A stretch of 64,000 nt of DNA from an uncultured Sphingorhabdus sp. (lineage in GTDB: Bacteria > Pseudomonadota > Alphaproteobacteria > Sphingomonadales > Sphingomonadaceae), in assembly GCA_937873665.1 (NCBI GenBank), contig CALMYW010000106.1, positions 22,567 through 86,566 of the forward strand, in the 5' to 3' direction. Every line of letters begins with the position of its first letter. The stretch's first letter is position 1. The position numbers and the translations under genes were made by a program. Positions 25,914-33,120 of this stretch are shown one piece after another. The notes beneath the pieces are model-generated. The model did no database searches. It was not told the DNA's origin and worked only from the letters and a program-made list of their open reading frames with translations.

Positions 25914-26287
25914 AAAGCACTCCTAAAGCTCCTCCCCTTCAGGGGAGGGGTTGGGGTGGGGTGTATCAGTTTTGGCGCTAGATCGAGAGACCCCACCCCC
26001 TGGCCCTCCCCTGAAGGGAGAGGGAGAGAGGCGAGTTGCCGCTCGATCATCGCGGCAATACCTATTGCCCCACGCTGTGCGAGGGCGTCTGCCGTCCGGG
26101 CATCGGCAAGCTCGCGATAGGTTGAGTTTGCCGATGAACCAAAAATGTCGTCCGCCAACGCACCTTTGCGCATTTCGCCGATCAACTGGCGAAGCATGAC
26201 GGCTTCAAACGCAATCGCGGCTTTACGCAGCTCCGGATTGACCGGAGCTGCGCTGGGGGAGGGGCTCGATGAAACAGGCTGTATCAT
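25910..26287 (-). CDS. flgJ: Rod-binding protein FlgJ, muramidase domain absent, repeat-derived C-terminus
   Basis: A 125-residue protein with only the rod-capping domain (ELRKAAIAFEAVMLRQLIGEMRKGALADDIFGSSANSTYRELADAR). There is no peptidoglycan hydrolase domain; the separate transglycosylase at 33121 probably supplies that activity. From about residue 88 the coding sequence runs through a family B palindromic repeat and then to a stop overlapping flgK, so roughly 35 C-terminal residues (LPSGEGQGVGS...) look repeat-derived, not ancestral. It overlaps flgI at its start by four bases. Confidence 0.9.
   Translation of the reverse strand: MIQPVSSSPSPSAAPVNPELRKAAIAFEAVMLRQLIGEMRKGALADDIFGSSANSTYRELADARTADALAQRGAIGIAAMIERQLASLPLPSGEGQGVGSLDLAPKLIHPTPTPPLKGRSFRSAL
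25931..26026. repeat. Palindromic GC-rich repeat, family B, inside the 3' end of flgJ
   Basis: CCTCCCCTTCAGGGGAGGGG...GGGGTGGGG and the inverted CCCCACCCCC...CCCTCCCCTGAAGGGAGAGGG flank about 35 nt. It resembles the element at 20521-20622. It is translated as the flgJ C-terminus. Confidence 0.85.
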
Positions 26288-27381
26288 ATGATTACCAATT
26301 CGGCTGTCAGCGCACCCGCCTGGTCGAGCGCTTCGAGGATCGCGACCAGATCGCCGGGGGGAACGCCGATACGGTTTATTGCATCCACAATTTCGGCAAG
26401 GTTTGCGCCGCCCTTGATCAGGAAGGCGGGGTTGGCAGGCTCCTCAACCTTGATGTCGCTCGATTGCTCAACGGCGGTTTCGCCGCGGCTGAACGGGGTC
26501 GGTTGAACGAGGGCTGGAGCCTCATCGACCCTGACCGTCAACTTGCCATGTGTGACTGCTGCAGCACCCACGCGAACCGCACCGTTGATGACGACAGTGC
26601 CGGTGCGGGCGTTTACGATAACGCGCGCGCGCGGCTCTGCGGCATCGATATTCAGCGCTTCGATCAGCGCAATCATCCGGGTGCGGGCATTGCCGCCCTG
26701 CGCCGCACGGATCTGAACCGTAGCCCCGTCCAGCACAGTGGCTGTTCCGGGACCAAAGGTCGTGTCGATGGCATCGGCAATCCGGCCAGCATTGGTCGCA
26801 TCGAACTGGTGCAGGTTGAACAGCAAATGCTCTCCTGCAGTAAAGCCGGTGTCGACTGAACGTTCAACCGTCGCTCCGCCCTCGATCCGCCCCGCTGAAG
26901 GGATGTTGATCGACAGCTTGGAGCCGTCGGCGGCATCGACACCCAGTCCGCCCACGACAAGGTTTCCCTGCGCCATCGCGTAGATGCGGCCATCGGCTCC
27001 ATAAAGCGGCGCCATCACCAGCGTGCCGCCGCGCAAGGATTTCGCCTTACCCATTGCGGAAATGGTGATGTCGAGGCGCTGGCCCGGTTTGGCAAATGGC
27101 GGCAGCTCTGCGGTGACCAGCACGGCGGCGGCATTTTTCAGGCTGGGGTTCACCCCTGGCGGGATTGTCAGGCCAAAGCGCGAGACAGCACCCTGCACGC
27201 CCTGTGTTGCGTAGATCAGGCTGTCATCACCGGTGCCGGCAAGGCCGACGACGATGCCATAGCCCGTCAGCTGGTTCGCGCGCAGCCCCTGGAACTGACC
27301 AAGATCCTTGATCCGTTCGGCATATACTGGATCGGAATATAGCGTGGCCATGGCGGCAAATAGGCAAAACAGCCGCTTCAT
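26284..27381 (-). CDS. flgI: Flagellar P-ring protein
   Basis: A 365-residue periplasmic P-ring subunit with a signal peptide (MKRLFCLFAAMATLYSDPVYA). The mature start is ERIKDLGQFQGLRANQLTGYGIVVGLAGTGDD, the highly conserved FlgI opening, and the C-terminal signature GVPPGDLVAILEALDQAGAL is present. ATG 27381 overlaps the flgH stop (TGATG), which I prefer over an upstream start inside flgH. Confidence 0.96.
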   Translation of the reverse strand: MKRLFCLFAAMATLYSDPVYAERIKDLGQFQGLRANQLTGYGIVVGLAGTGDDSLIYATQGVQGAVSRFGLTIPPGVNPSLKNAAAVLVTAELPPFAKPGQRLDITISAMGKAKSLRGGTLVMAPLYGADGRIYAMAQGNLVVGGLGVDAADGSKLSINIPSAGRIEGGATVERSVDTGFTAGEHLLFNLHQFDATNAGRIADAIDTTFGPGTATVLDGATVQIRAAQGGNARTRMIALIEALNIDAAEPRARVIVNARTGTVVINGAVRVGAAAVTHGKLTVRVDEAPALVQPTPFSRGETAVEQSSDIKVEEPANPAFLIKGGANLAEIVDAINRIGVPPGDLVAILEALDQAGALTAELVII

Positions 27382-28139
27382 CAGAACGGACTTATCTTTG
27401 AGAAGAAACGCTGCAGCCAACCCTGCTTGCTGGCGCGCGCGATTTCGCCCTTGCCGGTGTAGCGGATTTGCGCGTCGGCGACCCGGCTGGAAAGGATACG
27501 GTTGTCCGCAGAGATATCAGCAGCGCGGATGAGGCCTGAGAATTGAACCCTATCGTCGCCTCGATTGAGGGTAAGCATCTTCTCGCCCCGAACGAGCATG
27601 GTTCCATTGGGAAAGACGGCAGTGATCGTCACACTGACCTCTCCGTTCAAAGCGCTGGTCTGGGCGGCCTCGCCCTTTCCCTTGAACGACTGATCGCCAC
27701 CCATATTTATATCTGTGGGTGAAAAAAGGCCGAGCGGTCCGGTAGCGGGTGGTGTCAGGCCGATCGAGCCGTTGCGGCCCGTGCTGGCGCTGTTGCTTTT
27801 TGAAGCTGAAATCCGCTCGACGAGCTGGATGGTAACAATATCCCCGACCGCACCGGCCCTGTTTCCAGAGGTCAATGGGGTATAACCATCACCCTGAAAG
27901 ATTGCGCCGTTGGCGACAGTTGCCGCGGGTGCGCCCGGCGCGGCAGGTGCAAAGGAATCGGGTGCAGTTTTGGGCTTGGCGATGGCGGGGGAGGATAGTG
28001 CCAAAGCTGCTACCAAGAACCGTAGTGCTGAGCTTGTCGAAGCACGCCTCAAGGAACAGCGCAAGGCTGAGAGCCGCCCTTCGACAGGCTCAGGGCTGCG
28101 GTGAACTACGACACCAAGTTTACAAATTCTGTGCCGCAT
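27381..28139 (-). CDS. flgH: Flagellar L-ring protein with repeat-derived N-terminus
   Basis: Up to 252 residues; the L-ring of the outer membrane. The core matches FlgH: GAIFQGDGYTPLTSGNRAGAVGDIVTIQLVE ... GEKMLTLNRGDDRVQFSGLIRAADISADN ... QGWLQRFFSKISPF. The N-terminus is odd: residues about 12-41 are encoded by a family A palindromic repeat (HRSPEPVEGRLSA...STSSALR). The only secretion signal is LRFLVAALALSSPAIA right after it, with no lipobox cysteine, although FlgH is normally a lipoprotein. The true start may be ATG 28139 (overlapping flgG by 20 nt) or a TTG within the repeat. Confidence 0.9.
   Translation of the reverse strand: MRHRICKLGVVVHRSPEPVEGRLSALRCSLRRASTSSALRFLVAALALSSPAIAKPKTAPDSFAPAAPGAPAATVANGAIFQGDGYTPLTSGNRAGAVGDIVTIQLVERISASKSNSASTGRNGSIGLTPPATGPLGLFSPTDINMGGDQSFKGKGEAAQTSALNGEVSVTITAVFPNGTMLVRGEKMLTLNRGDDRVQFSGLIRAADISADNRILSSRVADAQIRYTGKGEIARASKQGWLQRFFSKISPF
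28018..28104. repeat. Palindromic repeat, family A, inside the 5' end of flgH
   Basis: AACCGTAGTGCTGAGCTTGTCGAAGCACG and CCCTTCGACAGGCTCAGGGCTGCGGTT form the arms. It interrupts the region between the flgG stop and the flgH signal peptide. Confidence 0.9.
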
Positions 28140-28908
28140 TGCGCATCATTTCGTCTGCCGCCTGGATCATCTTCGAATTGACCTCATAGGCGCGTTGGGT
28201 TTCGATCATGTCGACCAGTTCCTCGACGACATTGACGTTGGAGCTTTCAAGTGCGCCGCTGCGCAGCGTGCCACGGCCTTCAATTCCGGCGGCGCCAACT
28301 TGCGGCGCGCCCGATGCAGCAGTTTCAACCAACAGGTTGTTGCCGATGGCCTGCAACCCCGAAGGATTGACGAAGCGCGCGATTTCGATTTGGCCGAGCA
28401 CGGTCGCTTCGGCCTGCCCCGGAACAGCGGCGGAAACGGTACCATCGGCGGCAATGGCTATCGCGCTCGCGCCATCGGGAATTTGAATTTGCGGTTGGAT
28501 AGGCATGCCGTCCGGTGTGACGATATTGCCTTCCGCCGACAGGCTGAAATTGCCCGCGCGGGTATAGCCAATGCGACCATCGGGCATTTCGATCTGAAAA
28601 AATCCAGCGCCTTCGATGGCGACGTCGAGGCCATTGCCTGTGGTCGATACGGTTCCCGGCAGGTCTATTCGCGCCGTGCCGGTCATCTGCACCCCGGTGC
28701 CAAGGTTGAAGCCGACCGCGTAGAGGTTTTGCGACGAGGAGGGCGCTCCCGGAGTCAGCATCGCCTGATAGGCCAGCGTCTCGAAATTCGCCCGGTCGCG
28801 CTTGAACCCGGTGGTGTTGACGTTGGCGAGGTTATTCGCGATCACCTGCATGCGGAAATTCTGCGCGTCGAGCCCGGTGCGGGCGACATGAAGAGCGCCG
28901 ATACCCAT
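28120..28908 (-). CDS. flgG: Flagellar basal-body distal rod protein
   Basis: A 262-residue axial rod protein. The N-terminus is GALHVARTGLDAQNFRMQVIANNLANVNTTGFKRDRANFE. The central FlgG hallmark is EGAGFFQIEMPDGRIGYTRAGNFSLSAEGNIV, and the C-terminus is LESSNVNVVEELVDMIETQRAYEVNSKMIQAADEMM. The length is exactly typical (about 260). A GGAG Shine-Dalgarno overlaps the flgF stop. Confidence 0.97.
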   Translation of the reverse strand: MGIGALHVARTGLDAQNFRMQVIANNLANVNTTGFKRDRANFETLAYQAMLTPGAPSSSQNLYAVGFNLGTGVQMTGTARIDLPGTVSTTGNGLDVAIEGAGFFQIEMPDGRIGYTRAGNFSLSAEGNIVTPDGMPIQPQIQIPDGASAIAIAADGTVSAAVPGQAEATVLGQIEIARFVNPSGLQAIGNNLLVETAASGAPQVGAAGIEGRGTLRSGALESSNVNVVEELVDMIETQRAYEVNSKMIQAADEMMRNAAQNL

Positions 28909-28919
28909 AAATTATCTCC

Positions 28920-29663
28920 TTATTGCGGAAGCTGCATCAGCTCTGCGGTCGCGGCGTCGAGGTCGCGGGCATCGCCGATCATCTTGAGTTGCACATCCCA
29001 GCTGCGGCTCGCCTCTATCATTTCAGTGAGCGCCAGCGTGGAATTGACATTCGATCCTTCGAGCGCGCCGCTTTTGACGCGAGCCTCCAGGTCTTCAGGC
29101 AGTATGCCGCCATCGGGAACGCGGAATAGCCCATCGAGGCCCTTCAGCACCGTCGATCCGACCGGGCTGGCCAGTTTCAGTTTGGCCACTTCCTGCGGCA
29201 ATTGCGGATCGCCGCCCTGCGGCACAATCCAGACGCGGCCTTCGCGGTCGATGCGCAAGCTGTCGGCAGGTGGCACGATCACCGGGCCTTGCGTGCCGAG
29301 CACCGGATGCCCGTCGCCTGTCGTCAACAGCCCGCTTTCGGCGAGCTGTAGATCACCGCGCTTGGTATAGGCCTCATCGCCATTGGGGGCTTGCACGCCG
29401 AGCAGGGCATTGCCTTCGATGGATATGTCTAGCTCTCGGCCCGTTGCGATCACCGTCCCGGCGCGCATATCGGCCCCGATCACCTCTTCGCTGGTCACCG
29501 CACGCCCAACGACCTGCGGCCCGCGCAACCAGATCGCCTGTGCTTCGGCCATTTCGGCACGGAAACCGGGCGTCGAGACATTGGCGAGATTGTTCGCCGT
29601 CGCGGTCTGCCGCGCCTGTGCGCCGCGAAGCGCGGTGAGGCTTGTGTAGATCAGGCGGTCCAT
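28920..29663 (-). CDS. flgF: Flagellar basal-body proximal rod protein
   Basis: A 247-residue rod protein: MDRLIYTSLTALRGAQARQTATANNLANVSTPGFRAEMAE at the N-terminus, the FlgF/G core EGNALLGVQAPNGDEAYTKRGDLQL, and the C-terminal SGALEGSNVNSTLALTEMIEASRSWDVQLKMI. I chose ATG 29663 because of a strong AGGAGG ten bases upstream; the open frame upstream is repeat sequence. Confidence 0.95.
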   Translation of the reverse strand: MDRLIYTSLTALRGAQARQTATANNLANVSTPGFRAEMAEAQAIWLRGPQVVGRAVTSEEVIGADMRAGTVIATGRELDISIEGNALLGVQAPNGDEAYTKRGDLQLAESGLLTTGDGHPVLGTQGPVIVPPADSLRIDREGRVWIVPQGGDPQLPQEVAKLKLASPVGSTVLKGLDGLFRVPDGGILPEDLEARVKSGALEGSNVNSTLALTEMIEASRSWDVQLKMIGDARDLDAATAELMQLPQ

Positions 29664-29685
29664 TCGGTGATCCTCCTGTTCTCCA

Positions 29686-29779
29686 AAACCGTAGTGCTGA
29701 GCCTGTCGAAGCACGGACCAAGGTTTAAGCCTTGGTGTCTGACTGAGAGATGCCCTTCGACAGGCCCAGGGCTACGGTT
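29686..29779. repeat. Palindromic repeat, family A, between flgE and flgF
   Basis: AAACCGTAGTGCTGAGCCTGTCGAAGCACG and GCCCTTCGACAGGCCCAGGGCTACGGTT flank a smaller internal hairpin (CCAAGG...CCTTGG). It sits within the flgB-flgL transcription unit and would be part of the mRNA. Confidence 0.9.
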
Positions 29780-29805
29780 ACATTTGAAGCTCATGTGCCC
29801 CACCC

Positions 29806-30633
29806 TTACCGGATGCTGACAATCGCCTGCGTCATGTTCGACGCGGTTTCGATTGCCTTGGCATTGGCCTGGAAATTGCGCTGCGCGGAAATCAGCGCGA
29901 CCAGTTCTTCGGTCACATCGACATTGGCGCGTTCAAGCGCCCCCGAGCGGATCGTGCCCAGCGGGCCGTTGGTGGCGGCGTCGATGGCGGGCGGGCCGCT
30001 GTCGCCGGTCGATTGCCAATGCGCATCGCCTACAGGGCGTAGCCCCTCCTGCGCTGTAAAGCTCGCCATTGCGATCTTGCCCAGCACTTCATCCGAACCA
30101 TCGGCATAAGTGGCCGTCACCAGCCCGTCGATCCCGATCGAGACATTGGCCAGCGCAACCGTGGGATTACCCGGAGCATTGGCAGGCAAGACGAAATCAA
30201 ACGCGTCCGCCAAAGTGTTGCCGGTGACATTACCGGATGCGTCAACGGGCAACAGCTGCAGCGTTGAGCCGATGGTATCGACCACCTGACGGCTGGGAGT
30301 GACCTGAAAGGCGCCGTTGCGCGTATAGGTAACCGCTGCCCGTGGGGGATCACCTTGGGTTACAAAAAAGCCTTCCCCGGCGATGGCCAGGTCGAGCGTC
30401 CGGTCGGTTCCTTCCAGTGTCCCTTGTTTGAACTGCTGGACGACTGCGTTGAGGCGTGCGCCTTGTCCGGCAACCATCTTCGTGGTTTGCGTTGGCGCAC
30501 TAGCGAACAGGTCACCAAATTGTGCGCGGCTCTTCTTGAAGCCGGTCGATCCGACATTGGCAAGGTTGTTCGAGGTTACCGAAAGGTCGGTTTGCGCGGC
30601 CTTCAGGCCGGATAGGGACGTGTAGAAAGACAT
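29806..30633 (-). CDS. flgE: Flagellar hook protein FlgE, very short form
   Basis: A 275-residue axial protein in the flgE position. The N-terminus MSFYTSLSGLKAAQTDLSVTSNNLANVGSTGFKKSRAQFGDLFA is characteristic of FlgE. The C-terminus ALERANVDVTEELVALISAQRNFQANAKAIETASNM also fits. FlgE is usually 400 residues or more; here the outer D2/D3 insertions seem to be missing, leaving D0/D1 plus a small middle part. Because flgF and flgG are both present next to it, a misassigned rod gene is less likely. An AAGGAG Shine-Dalgarno precedes the start. Confidence 0.9.
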   Translation of the reverse strand: MSFYTSLSGLKAAQTDLSVTSNNLANVGSTGFKKSRAQFGDLFASAPTQTTKMVAGQGARLNAVVQQFKQGTLEGTDRTLDLAIAGEGFFVTQGDPPRAAVTYTRNGAFQVTPSRQVVDTIGSTLQLLPVDASGNVTGNTLADAFDFVLPANAPGNPTVALANVSIGIDGLVTATYADGSDEVLGKIAMASFTAQEGLRPVGDAHWQSTGDSGPPAIDAATNGPLGTIRSGALERANVDVTEELVALISAQRNFQANAKAIETASNMTQAIVSIR

Positions 30634-30648
30634 GGGCTATTCTCCTTG

Positions 30649-30945
30649 TCAGGCGGCGGGCAACGTTGCCGCGCGAATGTCGGTCAGCAATTGGGTCTGC
30701 ACCTTGATCTGGTCGGCGATCGATTTGAGCGAAGTGCTCATCTCTGAAATTCCGGCGACGCTTGAAAATTGCGCCATTTGCGCGACCATTGCCTGGTTAT
30801 CGACCGGATCGAACGGATCCTGATGCTTGAGCTGGGTGGTCATCAGCTGCAGAAAATCACTCTGCCCAAGTTTCTTTTCGGCCGTGCCCTTGGGCATTAC
30901 CGGCATGTTGCGGGCGTTGGTTGGCTGGATTGCGGTCATCGTCAT
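30649..30945 (-). CDS. flgD: Flagellar hook-capping protein FlgD, N-terminal domain only
   Basis: A 98-residue protein matching just the conserved FlgD N-terminal region: LGQSDFLQLMTTQLKHQDPFDPVDNQAMVAQMAQFSSVAGISEMSTSL. The usual C-terminal Tudor/Ig-like capping domains (making about 220 residues elsewhere) are absent, with an ordinary stop and no frameshift remnant. The start overlaps the flgC stop (ATGA). Confidence 0.9.
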   Translation of the reverse strand: MTMTAIQPTNARNMPVMPKGTAEKKLGQSDFLQLMTTQLKHQDPFDPVDNQAMVAQMAQFSSVAGISEMSTSLKSIADQIKVQTQLLTDIRAATLPAA

Positions 30946-31346
30946 TGTCCCAGTCTGAGGGTTTCGGAAATCAGGCCCTTTGCGGTCGAAAGCACCTGCA
31001 CATTGTTTTGATAGTGGCGCGCGGTTTCGACCATCTCGACGAGCTCCGCCGCATTATCGACCGCAGCCTCCCAGACATTGCCGTCCTTGTCGGCAAGCGG
31101 GTGCGACGGGGCGTGGCGTTTGGTGGGTGCGGTGGTCGCTTGGGTCACTTGGTCCACCACAACAGTTGCGGTGCCGGCTTCGCCCATAATCGTGCGGAAG
31201 ACAGGTTTCATTGCGCGATAGGCGCTCGCTTCGCTACCCGATACCGATCCGGCATTGGCCAGGTTGGAGGCAGTGGTGTTCAGCCGTACCAGCTGCGCCG
31301 CCATGGCGCGGCCGCTGATGTCGAAAATTGAAAGAGTGTTGGCCAT
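30942..31346 (-). CDS. flgC: Flagellar basal-body rod protein FlgC
   Basis: A 134-residue proximal rod protein: LSIFDISGRAMAAQLVRLNTTASNLANAGS at the N-terminus and VDNAAELVEMVETARHYQNNVQVLSTAKGLISETLRLGQ at the C-terminus, the standard FlgC layout and length. ATG 31346 is preferred (AGGGAG seven bases upstream); ATG 31352 sits directly on that Shine-Dalgarno. Confidence 0.95.
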   Translation of the reverse strand: MANTLSIFDISGRAMAAQLVRLNTTASNLANAGSVSGSEASAYRAMKPVFRTIMGEAGTATVVVDQVTQATTAPTKRHAPSHPLADKDGNVWEAAVDNAAELVEMVETARHYQNNVQVLSTAKGLISETLRLGQ

Positions 31347-31348
31347 CT

Positions 31349-31687
31349 TCATTCTCCCTTCAGCGCGCGCGACAGTGTGCCGATGCGGCCATTGAGGAAG
31401 GCAAGGCTTGATCGATAGGCGATGGCGTTTTCTGCGAAAGCGGTCTGCTCGGTCGCCATTTCGACAGTGTTGCCATCGAGCGACGGCTGAAGCGGAACGC
31501 GATAGGCAATGGCGCTTTCTGTCGACTGGCCTTGTTCGGCCAGCGCCAGCGCCTTTGAAAAATCAATATCCCGCGCCTTGTAATTGGGCGTTGCGGCATT
31601 GGCGATGTTCGAGGCGAGCATTGCCATGCGCTGGCTGCGCAGGTGCAGCGCCGTCGCATGGATACCAAAGATATCTGCCGTTGCCAT
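31349..31687 (-). CDS. flgB: Flagellar basal-body rod protein FlgB
   Basis: A 112-residue rod protein: FGIHATALHLRSQRMAMLASNIANAATPNYKARDIDFSKAL, then the C-terminal FAENAIAYRSSLAFLNGRIGTLSRALKGE. ATG 31687 has AAAGGA upstream; the frame further up contains the sigma54 promoter. First gene of the flgBCDEFGHIJKL run. Confidence 0.95.
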   Translation of the reverse strand: MATADIFGIHATALHLRSQRMAMLASNIANAATPNYKARDIDFSKALALAEQGQSTESAIAYRVPLQPSLDGNTVEMATEQTAFAENAIAYRSSLAFLNGRIGTLSRALKGE

Positions 31688-31736
31688 TGCGCATTCCTTT
31701 CGGTTGCTTACCCAAAGCGGGCCTCGGCGAAAGAAG

Positions 31737-31752
31737 AGCAATGGCCGTGCCA
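31737..31752 (-). promoter_or_regulatory. Sigma54 promoter of the flgB operon
   Basis: The minus strand reads TGGCACGGCCATTGCT, a full -24/-12 sigma54 element. Initiation would fall near 31726, leaving a leader of about 39 nt before flgB. Confidence 0.9.
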
Positions 31753-31884
31753 TTTGTAGAAATGCGACGTGAATTCAGATGGTAAGTGCCGTATGGCCGC
31801 AATCAGATTGGCACCTGCCAGAATTCCGACAGCCATCCTCACGGCCCGGCTCCATTGCTCAATAATCCGACGGCCAACGCAAGA

Positions 31885-31900
31885 TGGCACGGGCGTTGCT
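31885..31900 (+). promoter_or_regulatory. Sigma54 promoter of flgA
   Basis: TGGCACGGGCGTTGCT on the plus strand, diverging from the flgB promoter 132 nt away. The predicted start is near 31911, 23 nt before the flgA start codon. Confidence 0.9.
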
Positions 31901-31933
31901 GTGGGAAAGGCTGATCAGGAAAGGACCATTTTC

Positions 31934-32386
31934 ATGCCCATTTTGATTACGATGCTGCCCCTTTTGCTCGCGACCCAGCCGGTGCTTGAGGACCTTGACG
32001 CGCTGGATGCGCGATTGGCCAAGGCGAGCGATGGAAGCGTAGCGCCGCTGGACCGGCGCCTGCGGCTCATGCGCTGTCCGGTGTCGCCGACGATTGAGCC
32101 CGCCGCCAAATCGACGCTGGAAATTGCCTGTCCGTCGCGCGGATGGCGGCTAAGTGTTCCGCTTGCTTCCGGAAATAGCGACGCAGCCCCAACACAACCC
32201 GTGTTGGTGCACCGCGGGGAGAGCGTGCAGGTGGCGATTATCGGCGATGACTTTACTGTCCAGTATCAAGCGGTCGCGACAGAAGCAGGGCGGCTCGGTG
32301 ACATTGTGCGCGTCAAATTCGTCGGTTCCAACCGTCTGATGGCCGCAACCGTCGCGGGCAACGGCAAAGCGCAGATCATTGATTAG
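31934..32386 (+). CDS. flgA: Flagellar P-ring assembly chaperone FlgA (short form)
   Basis: A 150-residue exported protein with a short signal peptide (MPILITMLPLLLATQPV). It ends in the SAF-like domain typical of FlgA: VLVHRGESVQVAIIGDDFTVQYQAVATEAGRLGDIVRVKFVGSNRLMAATVAGNGKAQI. The N-terminal domain is shorter than in 220-residue relatives. It acts in the periplasm on FlgI polymerisation. The start is fixed by the sigma54 promoter just upstream. Confidence 0.9.
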   Translation: MPILITMLPLLLATQPVLEDLDALDARLAKASDGSVAPLDRRLRLMRCPVSPTIEPAAKSTLEIACPSRGWRLSVPLASGNSDAAPTQPVLVHRGESVQVAIIGDDFTVQYQAVATEAGRLGDIVRVKFVGSNRLMAATVAGNGKAQIID

Positions 32387-32399
32387 GGCCTGCCCTTTC

Positions 32400-32426
32400 T
32401 AAATCTCTGGTGCCGATCGCCGTTAT
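32400..32426 (+). promoter_or_regulatory. Sigma28 (FliA) promoter of flgM
   Basis: TAAA, 15 nt, GCCGTTAT, immediately after the flgA stop and about 50 nt before flgM. It matches the fliC upstream element in both boxes and spacing. Confidence 0.75.
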
Positions 32427-32475
32427 TGCCTCTTGTGAAGCCGTTGGACAATTGACGGCGCATTGTGGGGTAAGG

Positions 32476-32757
32476 ATGATGACGCAGCCCATTGGTTTCA
32501 ACCCGCTCCGTGCCAGCCAGTCTGTCGCGAAATCGGCAGCTACACAGTTGGCGCAGCGGGATAGAACAGATGCCGCGCCACCGGTTCCGGTTGCGAAGCT
32601 GACCGCACTTGTCCATGATTTGGCGCTGCAGCCGCCGCCGGTGGACCACGCCCGGATCGCACAGCTCAGGCAGGCAATCGCTTCAGGCGACTATCGAGTC
32701 GATGTCCAAATGATTACCGGTGCCATGATCGACCATTTCGGCTGGACAAGGGCATGA
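32476..32757 (+). CDS. flgM: Anti-sigma28 factor FlgM
   Basis: A 93-residue small protein: a disordered N-terminus and the sigma28-binding C-terminal helices KLTALVHDLALQPPPVDHARIAQLRQAIASGDYRVDVQMITGAMIDHF, with the AIxxGxYxVD motif characteristic of FlgM. It binds FliA until it is exported through the finished hook. ATG 32476 or 32479 may be used; both follow GGGGTAAGG. It overlaps the next gene by four bases. Confidence 0.9.
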   Translation: MMTQPIGFNPLRASQSVAKSAATQLAQRDRTDAAPPVPVAKLTALVHDLALQPPPVDHARIAQLRQAIASGDYRVDVQMITGAMIDHFGWTRA

Positions 32758-33056
32758 GCGCCGAGAGCATCGAGGCTGTCCTCGATTGCCAGACCGACCT
32801 GATCACCGCGATTGATACACAGGACGCTGGCGCCATTGTTCGTGCGAGCGAGGCGCTGGCGGCGGCGGTTTCAAAACTCCGATATGTCGATAATTGGCCC
32901 GCCGATCCATTGGCGGCCGAACGGCTGCGCGTCGCCCTGCGCCAGAACCAGGCAGCTGCGATCCGGATCAACCTGATGGCGCACTGGACGCGTCAGAAAA
33001 TTGACCGCTTGGCCGATCTACGCGGACAACGGGCGCATCAAAGCAGGTATAAATAG
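32754..33056 (+). CDS. FlgN-like flagellar export chaperone (tentative)
   Basis: A 100-residue, largely helical, soluble protein (ESIEAVLDCQTDLITAIDTQDAGAIVRASEALAAAVSKLRYV...). Its position directly after flgM with an ATGA overlap, its size and its helical character fit FlgN, the chaperone of FlgK and FlgL. The sequence match to FlgN is weak by eye, so the function rests mostly on context. Confidence 0.55.
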   Translation: MSAESIEAVLDCQTDLITAIDTQDAGAIVRASEALAAAVSKLRYVDNWPADPLAAERLRVALRQNQAAAIRINLMAHWTRQKIDRLADLRGQRAHQSRYK

Positions 33057-33093
33057 CTGTAATATATATGCTTAGTTGGCCATTTCCGCAAAA

Positions 33094-33109
33094 TGGCACG
33101 GCCATTGCT
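33094..33109 (+). promoter_or_regulatory. Sigma54 promoter of the transglycosylase-flhA-fliA operon
   Basis: TGGCACGGCCATTGCT, identical to the flgB promoter. With normal sigma54 spacing transcription would begin at about 33120, one base before the start codon at 33121. Confidence 0.9.
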
Positions 33110-33120
33110 GTAGCAACCGC

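Noticed and set aside
18878..29779. Recurring palindromes as a possible CRISPR array
   Set aside because: The copies are kilobases apart, have no regular spacers and no cas genes; they are dispersed intergenic palindromes.
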